From NCBI RefSeq assembly GCF_003473485.1, contig NC_053045.1, positions 39,096,494 to 39,160,493 of the forward strand: 64,000 bases of DNA, read 5' to 3'. How positions within the stretch are numbered: position 1 is the stretch's first letter; each line of letters starts with the position of its first letter. The notes under the pieces are model-generated. The model was not told the DNA's origin. It saw only the letters and a program-made list of their open reading frames with translations, and did no database searches. The translations under genes were made by a program, and so were the position numbers. The stretch comes from Medicago truncatula (lineage: Eukaryota > Streptophyta > Magnoliopsida > Fabales > Fabaceae). Positions 47,600-60,580 of the stretch are shown here, in pieces.

Positions 47600-48742
47600 T
47601 TTTTGCAATTTTCCATAGAAGCAAATGGATTTGCGGACCTTTCCACCACCACAAAACCATAAAAATATCGTGAGGAGCCACCGAAGGGGAACCCTACAAG
47701 AATCTAAGAGAAGATTCTATTGAGAACTGGTCATTATAGACGCCACTTAGAGCAATTGAGTCCGATCCTAGAAGATCGGATGGAGGGATCATGAAGACCT
47801 GCATTATTGGAGAAGAAAATGCGTCTCTTGTATGGTTTTCCTATATAACTAGAACTAGAGCAAAAAAATATCAAGAATTCCTTTTTTTGGCATTTACATG
47901 ATCCAAAACGCCTCCGCAAAGAGGAAAATATCATCTGCAAAATGCAAATAAGACAATCTTGGCCACAAGGACGGATCTTTTTGGGAGCCCATTGTAGCCA
48001 TGGCTCCCCCCAAATTTAGTATTAATACTATATTAGGCATAAATTATCAGGTGTTTCACTATCGTCTCAGTGGAAACAAAAGGTGTTTTGCATGAAGGGG
48101 TCGTTAGATCAATTCCAAGTGTCTGCTTTTTCTGCATCAATAATCTGAAACCGAAGGTGTTTTGCATCAAGGCTGGAGGGACACCCTATGTCAAGCAAAA
48201 CATCATGACTAAAGTTCCATTTAAGCGATCATAAACTTTCTTCAAGTCTATTTTTATCGCCATCCGCCCTTTAAAACTAGTTTTTTCTTATGGAATCGAA
48301 GACATCCAGAATAATAATATTATTGTCATTGCTCTAACGGTTGAGAATAAAGCTACACTGACAAGTACTCGCTAAATGCTCAATAATTCCTCTAAGGCGG
48401 GTTATCAATAATTTGGTAATCGCCTTATAAGAGACATTGCAAAGACTAATAGGTTAAAAGTTCCTCATATGAACAACCGGATCCACATTTAGATAAGGGT
48501 AATAAGAATTTCAATAATTTTCGTCCACCCTCGCATGATTATTGAAGATGTCAACCAGATCACATAAATACCTAAAAACCACTTTCACCTGACTTTGATT
48601 AAAAAAAAGGGATTGAAGACTATCAACCCAAGGAGCCTTACATCCTCCATACGAACCGAAATTTTTTACCACGAGTAATCAGTTTAGCAAAACTATTTAT
48701 TTTCACTTATGAGAGCTGAGGGATAGTTCTAGATAGATAAAA
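47600..48742 (-). mobile_element. L1-type LINE, 3' portion (reverse transcriptase), split by a CACTA element
   Basis: Read on the minus strand from 48742 downward: KAPWVDSLQSLFF (near 48650), then PISLCNVSYKAITKLLITRL followed by RGIIEHL (near 48400), then the catalytic motif HFADDIFLFAEAF (near 47930-47890). This is the usual order of plant L1-type reverse transcriptase blocks (KAPGxDG, PISLCN, FADD). It is interrupted by stops and deletions. The 5' portion is at 52704-53180, and the two parts were separated by insertion of the CACTA element. The 3' end and tail are not clear, perhaps near 47460-47600. Confidence 0.85.
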
Positions 48743-49029
48743 CACTACTAGAAAATATAAATTTAACATCAGGGTGTTTTTAATTTTCACATCAGTGCGG
48801 AAAATACCTGAAGGGAAAGATACATGCTGTGAGTTTTTACATCAGTTGATATAAGTACATGAGGGGAATTGCTAATAACATATAACATTTACATCAGTGG
48901 ATAATTGAAATGAAGGGAAAAAAACGCGGTGGCATATTTGCAATTTGGGTGAAAACTTTGGCTAACCTTTTTTCACATCAGTGGTGAGAACTGCCTGAGG
49001 TAAAACCAAATTTTCACTTTACCTTATCC

Positions 49030-51807
49030 CTTCCTCAATCGTAAAACGCTTCCACACTTTCACCCTCACCGTCCAAAGCTCTCTCAATCGTAACCTCTCA
49101 CTGCACCATCCAAAGCCAAACCCTATCAATCGTTCTTGTTCGTCATTCATTCATTCACCGTCCAAGGGCTCTCCCTCTTTCTCTCTCTCAAGCGGAACCT
49201 CTCACCGTCACCGTCGAAGCTCACTCTCTCTCAATCGGAACCTCTCACCGTCCAAGCGTTCTCTCTCTCTCTCTCTCTCTCAATCGGAAGCTCTCTCTCC
49301 GGTGAGTTCTCTCTCTCTGACTTTTCAATCGGTAACCCTAACCCTTTGTTGTTAAAAAAATCGTGAAACCCCTTTTCAATCGGTGGAACACAGTACTTAG
49401 AACCCTAACCCCTAATCCCTTCTCTCGATTGTTCAATACTTAGAAAACTGGTGTTGTTGTTCTTACACAAACTAAGTTTGAAGATGTTCACTGCTTTTTA
49501 GTTTTGAATCAGTTTGAAGATGTTCACTGCTTTTTAGTTTTAAATATTGTTCCTTATGAATTGTTGGTCTTCCATTTTACTCTGTTTCATGCTATACTGA
49601 TTGATTTCAAAAAATGGGTGTTGTCTCATTCCATTTTACTCTGTTTCATGCTATACTGATTTGGGATTACACTATTGTTTGCCCTAGCATAGGAAAATAT
49701 TGATCGATTTGTCTTTGATGCTGTTGATTTCAGCAGCCTTGATCCCTGATATGATTTTCAATGTTATAATGTTTTATATTGCCTAGTAACAGAGTTCAAT
49801 GTTAAGTGTGGGGTTTCAATTGTCAATACTGTTTAAAACCCTCCTTTAGGTTCAGTAATGTAGTTATTGTTGCACCTTTACTTACTTTGGAAAGATGAAA
49901 TTTTGGTCACCACAAATAAAAATCAACAAGAGTAGTGAATGAGAAGATGATTTGTCATAGTTCCTTTGTTTTTCTTGTACAATTTCCTTATTCCCTTTAT
50001 CTACTATTATGTTTAAGGTGAATGTCATCAATTTGCTATTGTTAGTTGTTGTACTTTTTTATGTGAAATTTGATTGTTGATTTTTGTAACTTTTATTTGA
50101 AATTGCATGCTAATGTGTTTTGATTGATTAGTGAAATTGGTTGATTTAGTTTAGAATATCTAGTATTGGTTGAATTAGTTTATTTTATTGACTGCAATTG
50201 CTGCCCTGTTTAATCCTTAATTTTTTTTTTAATATCGAGGATTGTGATGTATCTACAATTGCAACTTAAATCCTTGGCTCCTTGAAATTTAAGCATGGAG
50301 TATAATGAATCTCCTGCATTAGCATGCAATCACTAGTTTATGTATCAAATTCTTTAGAGATACAACACACCATACTGAAAATGACTTAACAAAGTAGCCT
50401 CACAAAAACATTTGCTTTCTGTTAGGTAACACACTACTAGTAGTTTTTTACTGCTTTCTTGTTATCCTCAGCTCCCTTTTTTCCATGTGTTTTCTTTTTT
50501 GAAAAAAAGGAGACACAACATTCAATATGTTTTATTAGTAACGTAAGTTTGTCTCCTAACAGTTATTTCAATTCACATTGTTGTTAGTTCAGTTTGTTGT
50601 TACATATTTCATCGGGAACAAACACATGAGGCAGAAAAAAAATTGAAGCCTGCTGTTGGTCAACGAGAGTATTCTTCATCCACTAAAGTTTTAATTCACT
50701 TCTTCACCTACTCAATTCAGCTTAATGTTTGAAGTTACTTCCAATGGTACTACTACTAGAGAGTAGAGACAAGTGTGCAGTGTGTGACATCTAGCAAAGT
50801 TCTCTAAGAAGTTCTTTTTTTTTGAAGGAAAGTTCTCTAAGAAGTGCTGTTATCTAGGAATGATGGCATATATTGGAATTTCTTGTTTTTTTCTTTGGTC
50901 CATTGGTGAAGTGACAGCATCATCTTCTATGAATTGAAGAGCTTTCATATTTATATACAAATCAATGAGGTTGACTATTGCAAAATAAATCCAACTTCAG
51001 GTGTGAAAGTCATTCTTCTTGCAGATTTCTTTTTTTCTTGTTTTGTTATGTTTTTTCAGTTCTAACCGACAGCGACGACGACATGATATCATTCATATGA
51101 CTTCTACCTTCATCTTTTGTAGACTGATTTCTAATTTCTTTGTCCTCATCCCTTTAATTTCTTGAAATGATGGAAAAAATATCTAATAAGTTTGTGTTGC
51201 TATGTTATTGCGTTTCATGGTACACCATTCAGCCAATTCTAATTATGTTCATCAATCTCATGGCCTACTAGATAACCCTTTGGATTCACTTTTTCCATTA
51301 ACCTTGACTTTATGGAATCTGTGATGGTTTAATCTAAGGATCAACCTTCTGAATTTGCAGGCACTGAAGTCGAGTCGAGTTTTTTTTTGTCCGTTTGGTA
51401 TAAAAAACAACAAACAAAAATGAAGTTCATGAAACTTGGGACAAAGCCAGATACTTTCTACACTGAACAAGCTACCAGGTATTCACAGCAGCATTTGTTT
51501 CATTAACAATCACTGTACAATCCTTTCACAAACTAACATGTATTCTCATAAATGCAGGACATTGACATCAGAGATACCCTCATACCTTGTGATACAGATC
51601 AACGATGTTACTTATCTGCTACACAAGGTATTAAGGACTTAGAACTCAAGTGGATATAAACCAAAATATTTTGATTTTAGTTCATCTATACAATTATTTT
51701 CTTTTTATCTGCAGTTTGCCCTTCTTCCAAAATGTAGACTCCTCCAAAGGCTTTGCTATGATTGTAGTGATTCAAAGAGTTTTATTGTGGATATTGCTAT
51801 AATATAA
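49030..51807 (+). CDS. Captured NPH3/RPT2-family gene 5' end (BTB-domain fragment) inside the CACTA element
   Basis: A CT-rich leader (about 49030-49301) ends in a donor (G|GTGAGT at 49302). A 2,059-bp leader intron ends TTTGCAG at 51360. The ATG is at 51420. Coding exons: 51420-51478, 51558-51627 and 51715-51807; every intron keeps GT-AG and phase. The 222-nt frame encodes 73 aa: MKFMKLGTKPDTFYTEQATR, TLTSEIPSYLVIQINDVTYL, LHKFALLPKCRLLQRLCYDC, then SDSKSFIVDIAII. MKFMKLGxxPDTFYTxxATR and the BTB start (DLVIQIN..YLLHKFPLLPKC.LLQRLC) are hallmarks of plant NPH3/RPT2-like CUL3 adaptors, normally about 600 aa. The match ends after SDSKS, where captured sequence stops. A product would have only the first BTB strands. 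Whether it is transcribed is unknown. Confidence 0.85.
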
Positions 51808-52365
51808 CTTCTTAGATTGTATTCATATATGCATATGTACTTTTTTAAATATAAAATATTGATGTGTCATTCTTCTTATTTTTGAAATAAAAGGAATGCA
51901 GTTTAAATAAAAAAGAGCTTAATATTTGATTATTTTGACATGAAATTTTGATGAAAACGTTAGTAAGACTAATTCTACATTTAACTTTTAACACATTTCA
52001 ATTAACTTTTAACACATTTCAACTGTAAGCTTTCGTCAAACTCTTTTAGTCTTTATCCTACAATCATTCATCTTTGGCATGATATATTAATGGTTGAGAT
52101 GATATTGTCCGATGTTGCTGTGGCTATGCTTGATTGGGATATATATAGTTTGATGAATATTATGTCCGAAGATGTTTTTATTTTTTTAAAAAGATTATGC
52201 CCAAAGATGTTGTCATAGCTTTATGTTGAATTGTTGATATTACTATAATATAACTTCTTTGATTGTATTTATATATGCATGTACTTTTTTATATATAAAA
52301 TATTGATGTCGCATTAAAATATCCATAATTTTTTTTCTTCTTATTTTTAATATAAAAGGAAAGAG
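51786..52365 (+). repeat. Direct repeat within the CACTA interior
   Basis: Sequence at 51789-51905 (GCTATAATATAACTTCTTAG to AAATAAAAGG) recurs at about 52248-52362 (ACTATAATATAACTTCTTTG to ATATAAAAGG) with moderate divergence. The repeats flank a roughly 340-bp stretch, suggesting an internal duplication after the capture. Confidence 0.65.
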
Positions 52366-52703
52366 GTCTCAAGCTGATCTGGTAAGCATTCTTTAAAAAA
52401 AGGAGCTTTTTTTAAAAAAAAAATTATGGATTTCACATCAGTGGGTAAAAGGACTGATGTGAAGTATACATGTTTAACTTCAGTGTCTATCATAAAACTG
52501 ATGTGAAAAACCTATTGTTAAATTTTAAGGCGAACGTACCACATCAGCGGAATAAAGGCCAGATGTGGAAAAGAAGATTTCACATCAGTTCGTACCTGAT
52601 GTGAAAAGATGTGAACATACTACATCATGACACCTTACATCAGTTGCCACCTGATGCGAAAAGTGCTTTTCAACTGATGTGAAAAATCCTTTCTGTAGTA
52701 GTG

Positions 52704-53180
52704 AAATTTGATCAAATTCTTCCTCATCTGAAAATATATTTTTGTAGAAACTAGTCACAACCCGACTTAATTCATCCTTATATGTAATTCAATTCTCATC
52801 AACATCTTGTACTGTCTCAAACTTATTTTTGCAATGATGAGTGGCATTCAGAATGGCAATCACCCCACTTAAGAATTTAGTATTACGATCCCCAAAAATC
52901 TAACCAGTTAGAGTGATATTTTGGGTGCCAAAGGATTTCTAGTTGCATCAAAACTTCTTCATGTTGCTTCCAAGCTTCATGTAAATTATGATCCAAATAG
53001 GGTGTGAAACGATAAATCAACCGATGATTCAAAGAATTCATCTTCTTAATGAGACTCCTATTGTGAGAAAAACATTCCAAAAAACTCTCTTATTCCACTC
53101 TTGTATCTCATATTTACATTTTAAAGATCATCATTCCACGACATCACTGAATTTCTGTTTTGCTACATGAAGATATCAAA
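52704..53180 (-). mobile_element. L1-type LINE, 5' portion (endonuclease-RT linker), continues at 47600-48742
   Basis: The minus strand reads MNSLNHRLIYRFTPYLDHNL, then LHEAWKQHEEVLMQLEILWH, then the GDRNTKF block (GGGGATCGTAATACTAAATT near 52887). It then gives LSGVIAILNATHHCKNKFET and VQDVDENWITYKDELSRVV. GDRNTKFF followed by a DxxGxW-like stretch is the standard linker of plant L1-type ORF2. The endonuclease domain proper is missing or unreadable, so the LINE is 5'-truncated. Confidence 0.8.
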
Positions 53181-53785
53181 ATTGGTGTAAGCATGAAACT
53201 TAAAGGCCCTACTGTTTGGTTGTTCTGTCATCAAAATCTTGATTGGTGGTCTAAGAAGAAGAAAACCTAAAGGACCTGTGTAGTCTCTTCCTTTGCTTTT
53301 CTCGTCTCAATTTTGCATTCGAACTGTTTCCTCTTCGATTTTTGCATTATTTTTGTGTTGAAGTTTTAAATGTTCCATTTTTTCCCGATGTGGTAAGAAC
53401 ATATTTGAACTTCGTTCATGTAAACATCATCCAGTTATAAAAAATCATATGGATACATGAATACAATTCATGTAGTAGGTATACGCATAGACGCAGGGGC
53501 GGAGGCAGGTCTTTCGATCAATAGGGGCTAAACATATATTTAATGTGATTATATTTTAGTATTTTAATTTTAAAATTTTGCATAAGAACAATTTAAATTA
53601 AAATTAGTATGTTTCTATGTGAAATAAATTTCTAGAGTTATTAGTATAATGATTGGGAAAAATTAAAAAGAAACAAATATGTATAGATTTTGATGTTCAA
53701 ATAACAACCGTTCAGATTTCGTATAAATGTATATTTAATGTTGTTAAAATACAAGCTTGAGACACAAGTTACATAATTCAACAGG
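53181..53785. other. Spacer and duplicated 3' flank of protease 3
   Basis: 53181-53640 shows no recognisable gene; GACGCAGGGGCGGAGGCAGG near 53490 is like part of a common legume repeat. 53655-53785 is collinear with the protease 2 downstream flank. Confidence 0.4.
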
Positions 53786-55031
53786 TTAAGCAGTTGGATA
53801 AGAAGAATCCATTGCAATACCACATAAGCCTTCCTTATCAGCTATACCTCTTTGCATCCTTATGTACCCTTTCTCACCCCACACAGTGCCCCATGAATTC
53901 TTCACAATCCAATAATCAGTCCCATTAGCACTACCATAACCAACAGCAGTAACACCATGGTCTAGCTCAGTTCCACATTCTCCTGTATAAATTCCACTTG
54001 AGTAAAACATGAAACTTGAGTCACTTGCATCAATAGAAACTGATATTGGTTGGTTCGCCACAGCTTTGAGAAGTGATATCTCACTATTAACCGGAACTTT
54101 CTCATATCCTGTAATCTTAGCCACAGGGGCAGTTGTTGCAGTGTTACAACTTCCATCAGCTGCTTTATAAGGGTAATTAGTCTCACTTGTAATTCCACCA
54201 TTTTTAATGATAAACTCAAATCCATCTTCCATTAATCCTCCTTCACATCCTTGATCTTCACCTTTTGTGTCACAATCAACTAACTCTTGTTCTGAGAGGG
54301 AGATTAGTTTTCCTGTAGTTATTTGGTTGATACCCTCGATTGCAGCCACTGTTGAAAATGCCCAGCAGCTCCCTTTTGTTTTATTTTCAAGACAAAATTA
54401 ACAGAAACATTAATTATTCAATTCAATTAGACTGAGTCACAAAAAACAATCATAACAATAAGAACAATGTATAGCATATATAATAAGGGTTCGTTTCCAG
54501 AGTTCGTTTCCTTAGAAACAGGAGAATCAAGACAAAGTATATTCATATAGTAAATTAGTATTTGTGTGTATGATATTGTTCATTGTTTATCTTACCACAT
54601 TGACCTTGATCCTTGATTGGAGTGACAGCTCCTTTTACTCTCCAATCTACAGCTTCCGGAATAGCAGTGACATTTTCATACTTAAATGATGTTGTAGCAA
54701 ACTCACGATCAATCTTCTTGTAACCATTACGGGAAGCCTTAAATTCATCAAGAGTCAAATCAGCTAGGTGATTAACACTTAGCTTGTAAGGTTTGTTGTC
54801 AGCTGCATTGAATGATTCAATGAACTCAACATTGTCTTTGAATATCATGAAACGTTTTTCCTTCTCAATAGCATCTTTATACAATTTTCCATATTCTGAC
54901 ATCCACTGCTCGTGTCTTTCTTGTAAAGATGGCGACTCATACAGTTTTCGGGACATGACATTGGTAATATCAGCAAGTGCAAGGAGGAGGAACAGAACCA
55001 ATATGTGTTGTTTTTGGCTAGTGGAAACCAT
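53786..55031 (-). CDS. Papain-family cysteine protease (C1A, SAG39-like) 3
   Basis: Two exons: 55031-54596 and 54372-53786; 1,023 nt, 340 aa. Same architecture as protease 2: signal peptide ([17 protein letters not shown]), I29 propeptide, and catalytic Gln142, Cys148, His284, Asn304. The mature domains differ at only a handful of residues (for example AATEG/AAIEG, KLVSL/KLISL, TTTPV/TTAPV, NSEKS/NSEIS, IAAKEG/IADKEG). The propeptide differs more ([32 protein letters not shown]). The open frame and conserved catalytic residues suggest both copies are active. The intron is 223 bp against 403 bp in protease 2. Confidence 0.95.
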
Positions 55032-55124
55032 TTTCTTGTTATCAAAGAAAGCTTTGTTGAGGTATGTGTGTCTGTTTGAGGGAGAAAAGTAAATTGGTAT
55101 GAATCGAAGGCAATGGTATTGGTG

Positions 55125-55134
55125 GTTTATATAG
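55125..55134 (-). promoter_or_regulatory. TATA box of protease gene 3
   Basis: CTATATAAAC on the minus strand, about 94 bp before the ATG; the counterpart of 46436-46445. Confidence 0.65.
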
Positions 55135-56617
55135 AGATTACAGACTCTAAATTAATCTGAATCTACAATCTACGTGGTTGCTTTCTTATTCAAGGTTCCT
55201 GCCACGGCATATTGCATTTGATATAGATGGGTTATGGGTGATTTCTTTTATTTCTTACTATTATTTACATAACATGGTAGCTTGTGTTTTGTCTAAGTAG
55301 AACATTGCAACTTGGTCAAAATTCATTAAACAATTGAATAAAAATGTGCTTATGTAAGAAACAGAATAGCGAACAACTTACACACGTAAAAAATAATATG
55401 AATGGGCAAATAATACTAGGGATTATGGATTCTTTTCTTTTTATGGGTTTACCCATATTTGATGAGCCTAACTTTGTATGGTGATTAAATTCCCTTGCAC
55501 GGAAGTTTGTTGCATGACATGACTAAGATAAAGTTGCATGACATGACTAAGATAAAGTTGCATGACATTTGTGTATACTAATTTGAACATTTAATGCTAG
55601 TTGTTAAGAGAGTAAACAGACAAATTGATTTTGGAAATTTTAACTATCAGTCAAAATATCCTCCAATTTTCGCAATTTGACAAACTCGTCCCTAAAATTG
55701 TTTAGTCTCATTCAAACTAGTCTCAGTTAACTTCATCATAGCAAGTTCGCCTATGGCTATGATAATTTTGTTAGAGACAACTTAAATTTTAAAGACAAAT
55801 TAGTTCATAAATTTTTTCAATTTTACAGAAAAATTTGAAGTGCAGAAGTTTGTTTTCTCAATTAAAATTATGGCTAACCCAAAATAAAAAGTCGAAGGGA
55901 GTAAAGCAATTTTTCAACATTATGATCCTTAAATCAAGGTTACCAACATCGAATACAAATTCTCGGTAGAAATAGCATTTCTCAATATAACTATACAATT
56001 GATTAAACCAATAACATCACTTATATTGGGTTGAAAGCGCACCATTGTAGTACACTGGTATTAAAACTCCTGTTTTCCTACAACCACTACACGGCCAAAG
56101 TTTATATCGAGGTGTTTTTTCACACATGTTGCCATTAAAAAAATAAAATTCAACGACTGTAACAGTATAGAAAATTTTTCAGAGAAACATAGTTGTAGTA
56201 GCTAAAACAGGTACTGTTAATACTTAATACCAATGCCCTGAGCCCCAGCCTATGCTGGATGGATATAGATAAGATTAACTCCAACGGCCATGATTCAGTT
56301 AGTTAGAAACGGGTTGTTAATTGATGAGAGGGCCTGTTTCGTTTTGTTTATCAGGGAACCTCAACAGTAAAATATTCTCCACGTCGTTCTCATTTTTCAT
56401 TTCGAGCCAAAAGTATAACGCAAATTATTGCCTTGTTTTAATTTAGCATAGGAGTATTTAACACAGCTGTAGGTAATCCATGTGCTTCATCATAAAAACA
56501 TAACAAAATCATAAGAACAGTGATCCAAAATCTGTCTGATAATTAAGACATTGTCCAAGAGAGACCAAACTATAGTTGCCAAAAACAGTAACATACTTCT
56601 AAAAGAACTCAGTTTAA
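55135..56617. other. Protease 3 upstream region and RPL11 downstream region
   Basis: Up to about 55577 the sequence is collinear with the protease 2 upstream region, apart from a 24-bp tandem repeat (CATGACTAAGATAAAGTTG unit, two copies, about 55513-55563). 55620-55830 holds a TCGTCCCTAAAATTG to TTTAAAGACAAATTAG pair that may be a MITE. 56340-56617 is the 3' flank of RPL11. No gene is seen. Confidence 0.45.
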
Positions 56618-58278
<1,661 letters not shown>

Positions 58279-58380
58279 TGATGTGTTGCGGCGGCAGAGA
58301 TGAATGGAATGAATAAACCCCTACCCTAAAATCTGAAGCTTTTGCCTTCAAGTGATGACCGTCAAAACGACAACGTTAAG

Positions 58381-58434
58381 CTATTTATATAATCATTTTT
58401 GTGTTTTTTTGTTAGCTAGTATTAAGCCCAATGG
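58381..58434 (-). promoter_or_regulatory. RPL11 promoter elements
   Basis: On the minus strand, TATATAAATAG at 58381-58391 and CATTGGGCTTAA at about 58422-58433, which contains TGGGCT (site II type, bound by TCP factors in ribosomal-protein genes). A telo-box-like repeat of CCCTA (ACCCCTACCCTAAAA) is at 58316-58332 in the leader. Assignment is by motif only. Confidence 0.5.
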
Positions 58435-58500
58435 CTTATGAAGATTTCTTTTTAGGCCCCCTCATATTTCTTTAGGCCCCTAAAATTACGAAATTGCTCT

Positions 58501-59022
58501 TAATAACACATTATGTAGATAACTATCGGATGTTCATTTTAAAAAAATTATTTTGTACATCCGGTAAAAAATTCCATTTGTACATCCAATAGATAAACAC
58601 CAAATGTTGTACCAAAAAAAAAAAGATAAACACCAAATGTTCATTTTCTACCTCTGGTAGATAACTACTGGATTATTGTCCATTAACCTTTTGTGTTAGA
58701 TAACAAACATGCATCATTCAAACTTTCTCTCTCATCTGCTCGCGTAGCTCCACCAGCTCATTTCCTCCATCATTTCACTTTGATTACCTAACTAAACCAC
58801 CAATCTAAAAATGAAATTTTTAAAATGAACATCCGGTAGTTATCTACCGGATGTACAAAATGGAATTTTTAAAATGAACATCTGGTGTTTATCTTTTTTT
58901 TTTTTTTTTGTACAACATCTGGTGTTTATCTATCAGATGTACAAATGGAATTTTTTACCGGATATACAAAATATATTTTTTTTAAATGAACATCCGATAA
59001 TTATCTACATAACGTGTTATTA
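58501..59022. mobile_element. Foldback element with arms of about 170-200 bp
   Basis: The left end TAATAACACATTATGTAGAT is complemented by the right end ATCTACATAACGTGTTATTA. Inside, blocks such as GTACATCCGGTA, TAGATAAACACCAAATGTT and AAATGAACATC appear in mirror order in the right arm. The loop is about 58680-58810. There are also shorter sub-repeats within each arm (GATAAACACCAAATGTT twice on the left; CATCTGGTGTTTATC twice on the right). Non-coding. It sits about 220 bp upstream of the RPL11 start. Confidence 0.75.
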
Positions 59023-60580
59023 AATATGGCACATTCTAACTGTAAATCAAATATCTTTGTAAAATTATATCCTTTAACTTTCTCGCACGCCCTATTGTCA
59101 TATTTTAAAATTCATAAAATTGTGGGTTTATAATATTATTTTTTTACACTTTTGGTATATATCATATGAAATAAGTTGGGTGAGATAAAAACAATTCGCA
59201 TAAAATAACATTTTCCTAAAACAAAATATTAAAAATTATAATTATAAATCAATATAAGTTATATGATTATAATTATATGAGGTTTGAAGCTTTCACTAAC
59301 CTAACAAGTTAAAGGAACCCAACTTGCCTAATAAATTTATATATAACAAATAATAATTGTCAAATTTGTTAAAAAAATTGTCTCAAAAAGTTGTCATTTA
59401 CAATTTTTTATTTTAAAATTAATTAATTTATTCCAACTATACTCTATAGTTAATATTATATGCTTCATTCAAAAGTTAGTTTTTTCAACTTTGTATTTAT
59501 GATAATGAGAATCGATAGTTGATGAGGTTAGCTTGATATTATTTTTCCTTCATTTATAAATTCTCAGTTTTTGTGAAATGAACAACTATGATAATTTTGG
59601 TGGGACGAATGGAGCATAAATTATTCCATCATTAAAGATCAAACAAGTTCATCGAAGAAAAAAAATGGTTAAAGATTAAACTCTAGTTCATGTGCTAAAA
59701 ATGAAAATTTTGACTTGAATGAACAGAAGTAAGTAAACAAAGATGATGATGAGAGAAATTAAAAAAATTGAGTTCAAATTTTGATTTGAATAGAAGTAAA
59801 ACAAAGATGATGAGAGAAATGAAAATGATTCCATTATGATGAGAGAAATGAAACTTTTGAGTTTAACTTTCTTTTATGGATAACAAAATGGTCGAAATAC
59901 AACTATAAGAAAAGACTGAAGCTTAATCAAGCATGGAGTACAACTAGCAACTCCATCCTATAAAAACGGCACTATAAAGTGATTTGATTGTACGCGTGTT
60001 TAAACAAAAAAAAAATATTACATTTTCGGTGCATATAATAAACTAAATCTTTATTTATCTCGATTATGATGGACCACATGGCACAGGCTACATTTTGTAG
60101 CTTCTAGAAATTAGAGTAAGAGAGCTCTAAATTTAAGGTTGTGCTCTGAACCAAACACAAGCATAAAAAAGGAGCTTGAGCATGAACCTGCAGTCACACT
60201 CCAGAAATTGTGTTTCCATAAAATCGCATTTTTGAAGAAAATGTACATGATTTTGGATTTTTCACCCTGTATCATGCATACTTACTAGTCAATAAGATAG
60301 CATTCAGAAATCAACAAACAGTTTTATAAAATTAATATTTAACTAATGTATACTTCTATGTCATTCATTCATTATAAGGATCAAGTACTATACTACACTA
60401 TTGAGAAATAACAACTGAATCGGACAATTCAACCGATTGAGCCTTACACCAAATCTTTAATACGGTTCAGTTACTTTGGGGGTTTGATCGCAGTTTCGTC
60501 TCAGTTCGAACAGTTCAAGATAGTTGAACCATAATCCAAATTCTCCCCGGTTTGATGTCAAGTTCGATTTTAAAAAACTG
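59023..60580. other. AT-rich intergenic DNA
   Basis: 59700-59860 has GATGATGAGAGAAATG-type short direct repeats. 60410-60570 contains CAACCGATTGAG and GGTTCAGTTACTTTGG pieces of a dispersed repeat also seen near 12050 and 40370. No gene is seen. Confidence 0.4.

Larger units (their letters stand above)
48743..52703 (+). mobile_element. CACTA (En/Spm-type) transposon carrying a captured NPH3-family 5' end
   Basis: The element starts CACTACTAGAAAA and ends TTTCTGTAGTAGTG, the inverted terminus of CACTA elements. AAA flanks both sides (48740-48742 and 52704-52706), matching the 3-bp target duplication of this superfamily. Both subterminal regions (48760-48990 and 52430-52690) are packed with ACATCAG or CTGATGT units, at least five on the left and about nine on the right, probable transposase-binding repeats. 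There is no transposase (TnpA/TnpD) frame, so it is non-autonomous. The interior holds a captured gene fragment (separate entry). Confidence 0.9.

Noticed and set aside
49136-49366. 76-codon open frame in the CACTA element
   Set aside because: It lies in the CT-repeat leader of the captured gene and crosses the donor splice site at 49302.
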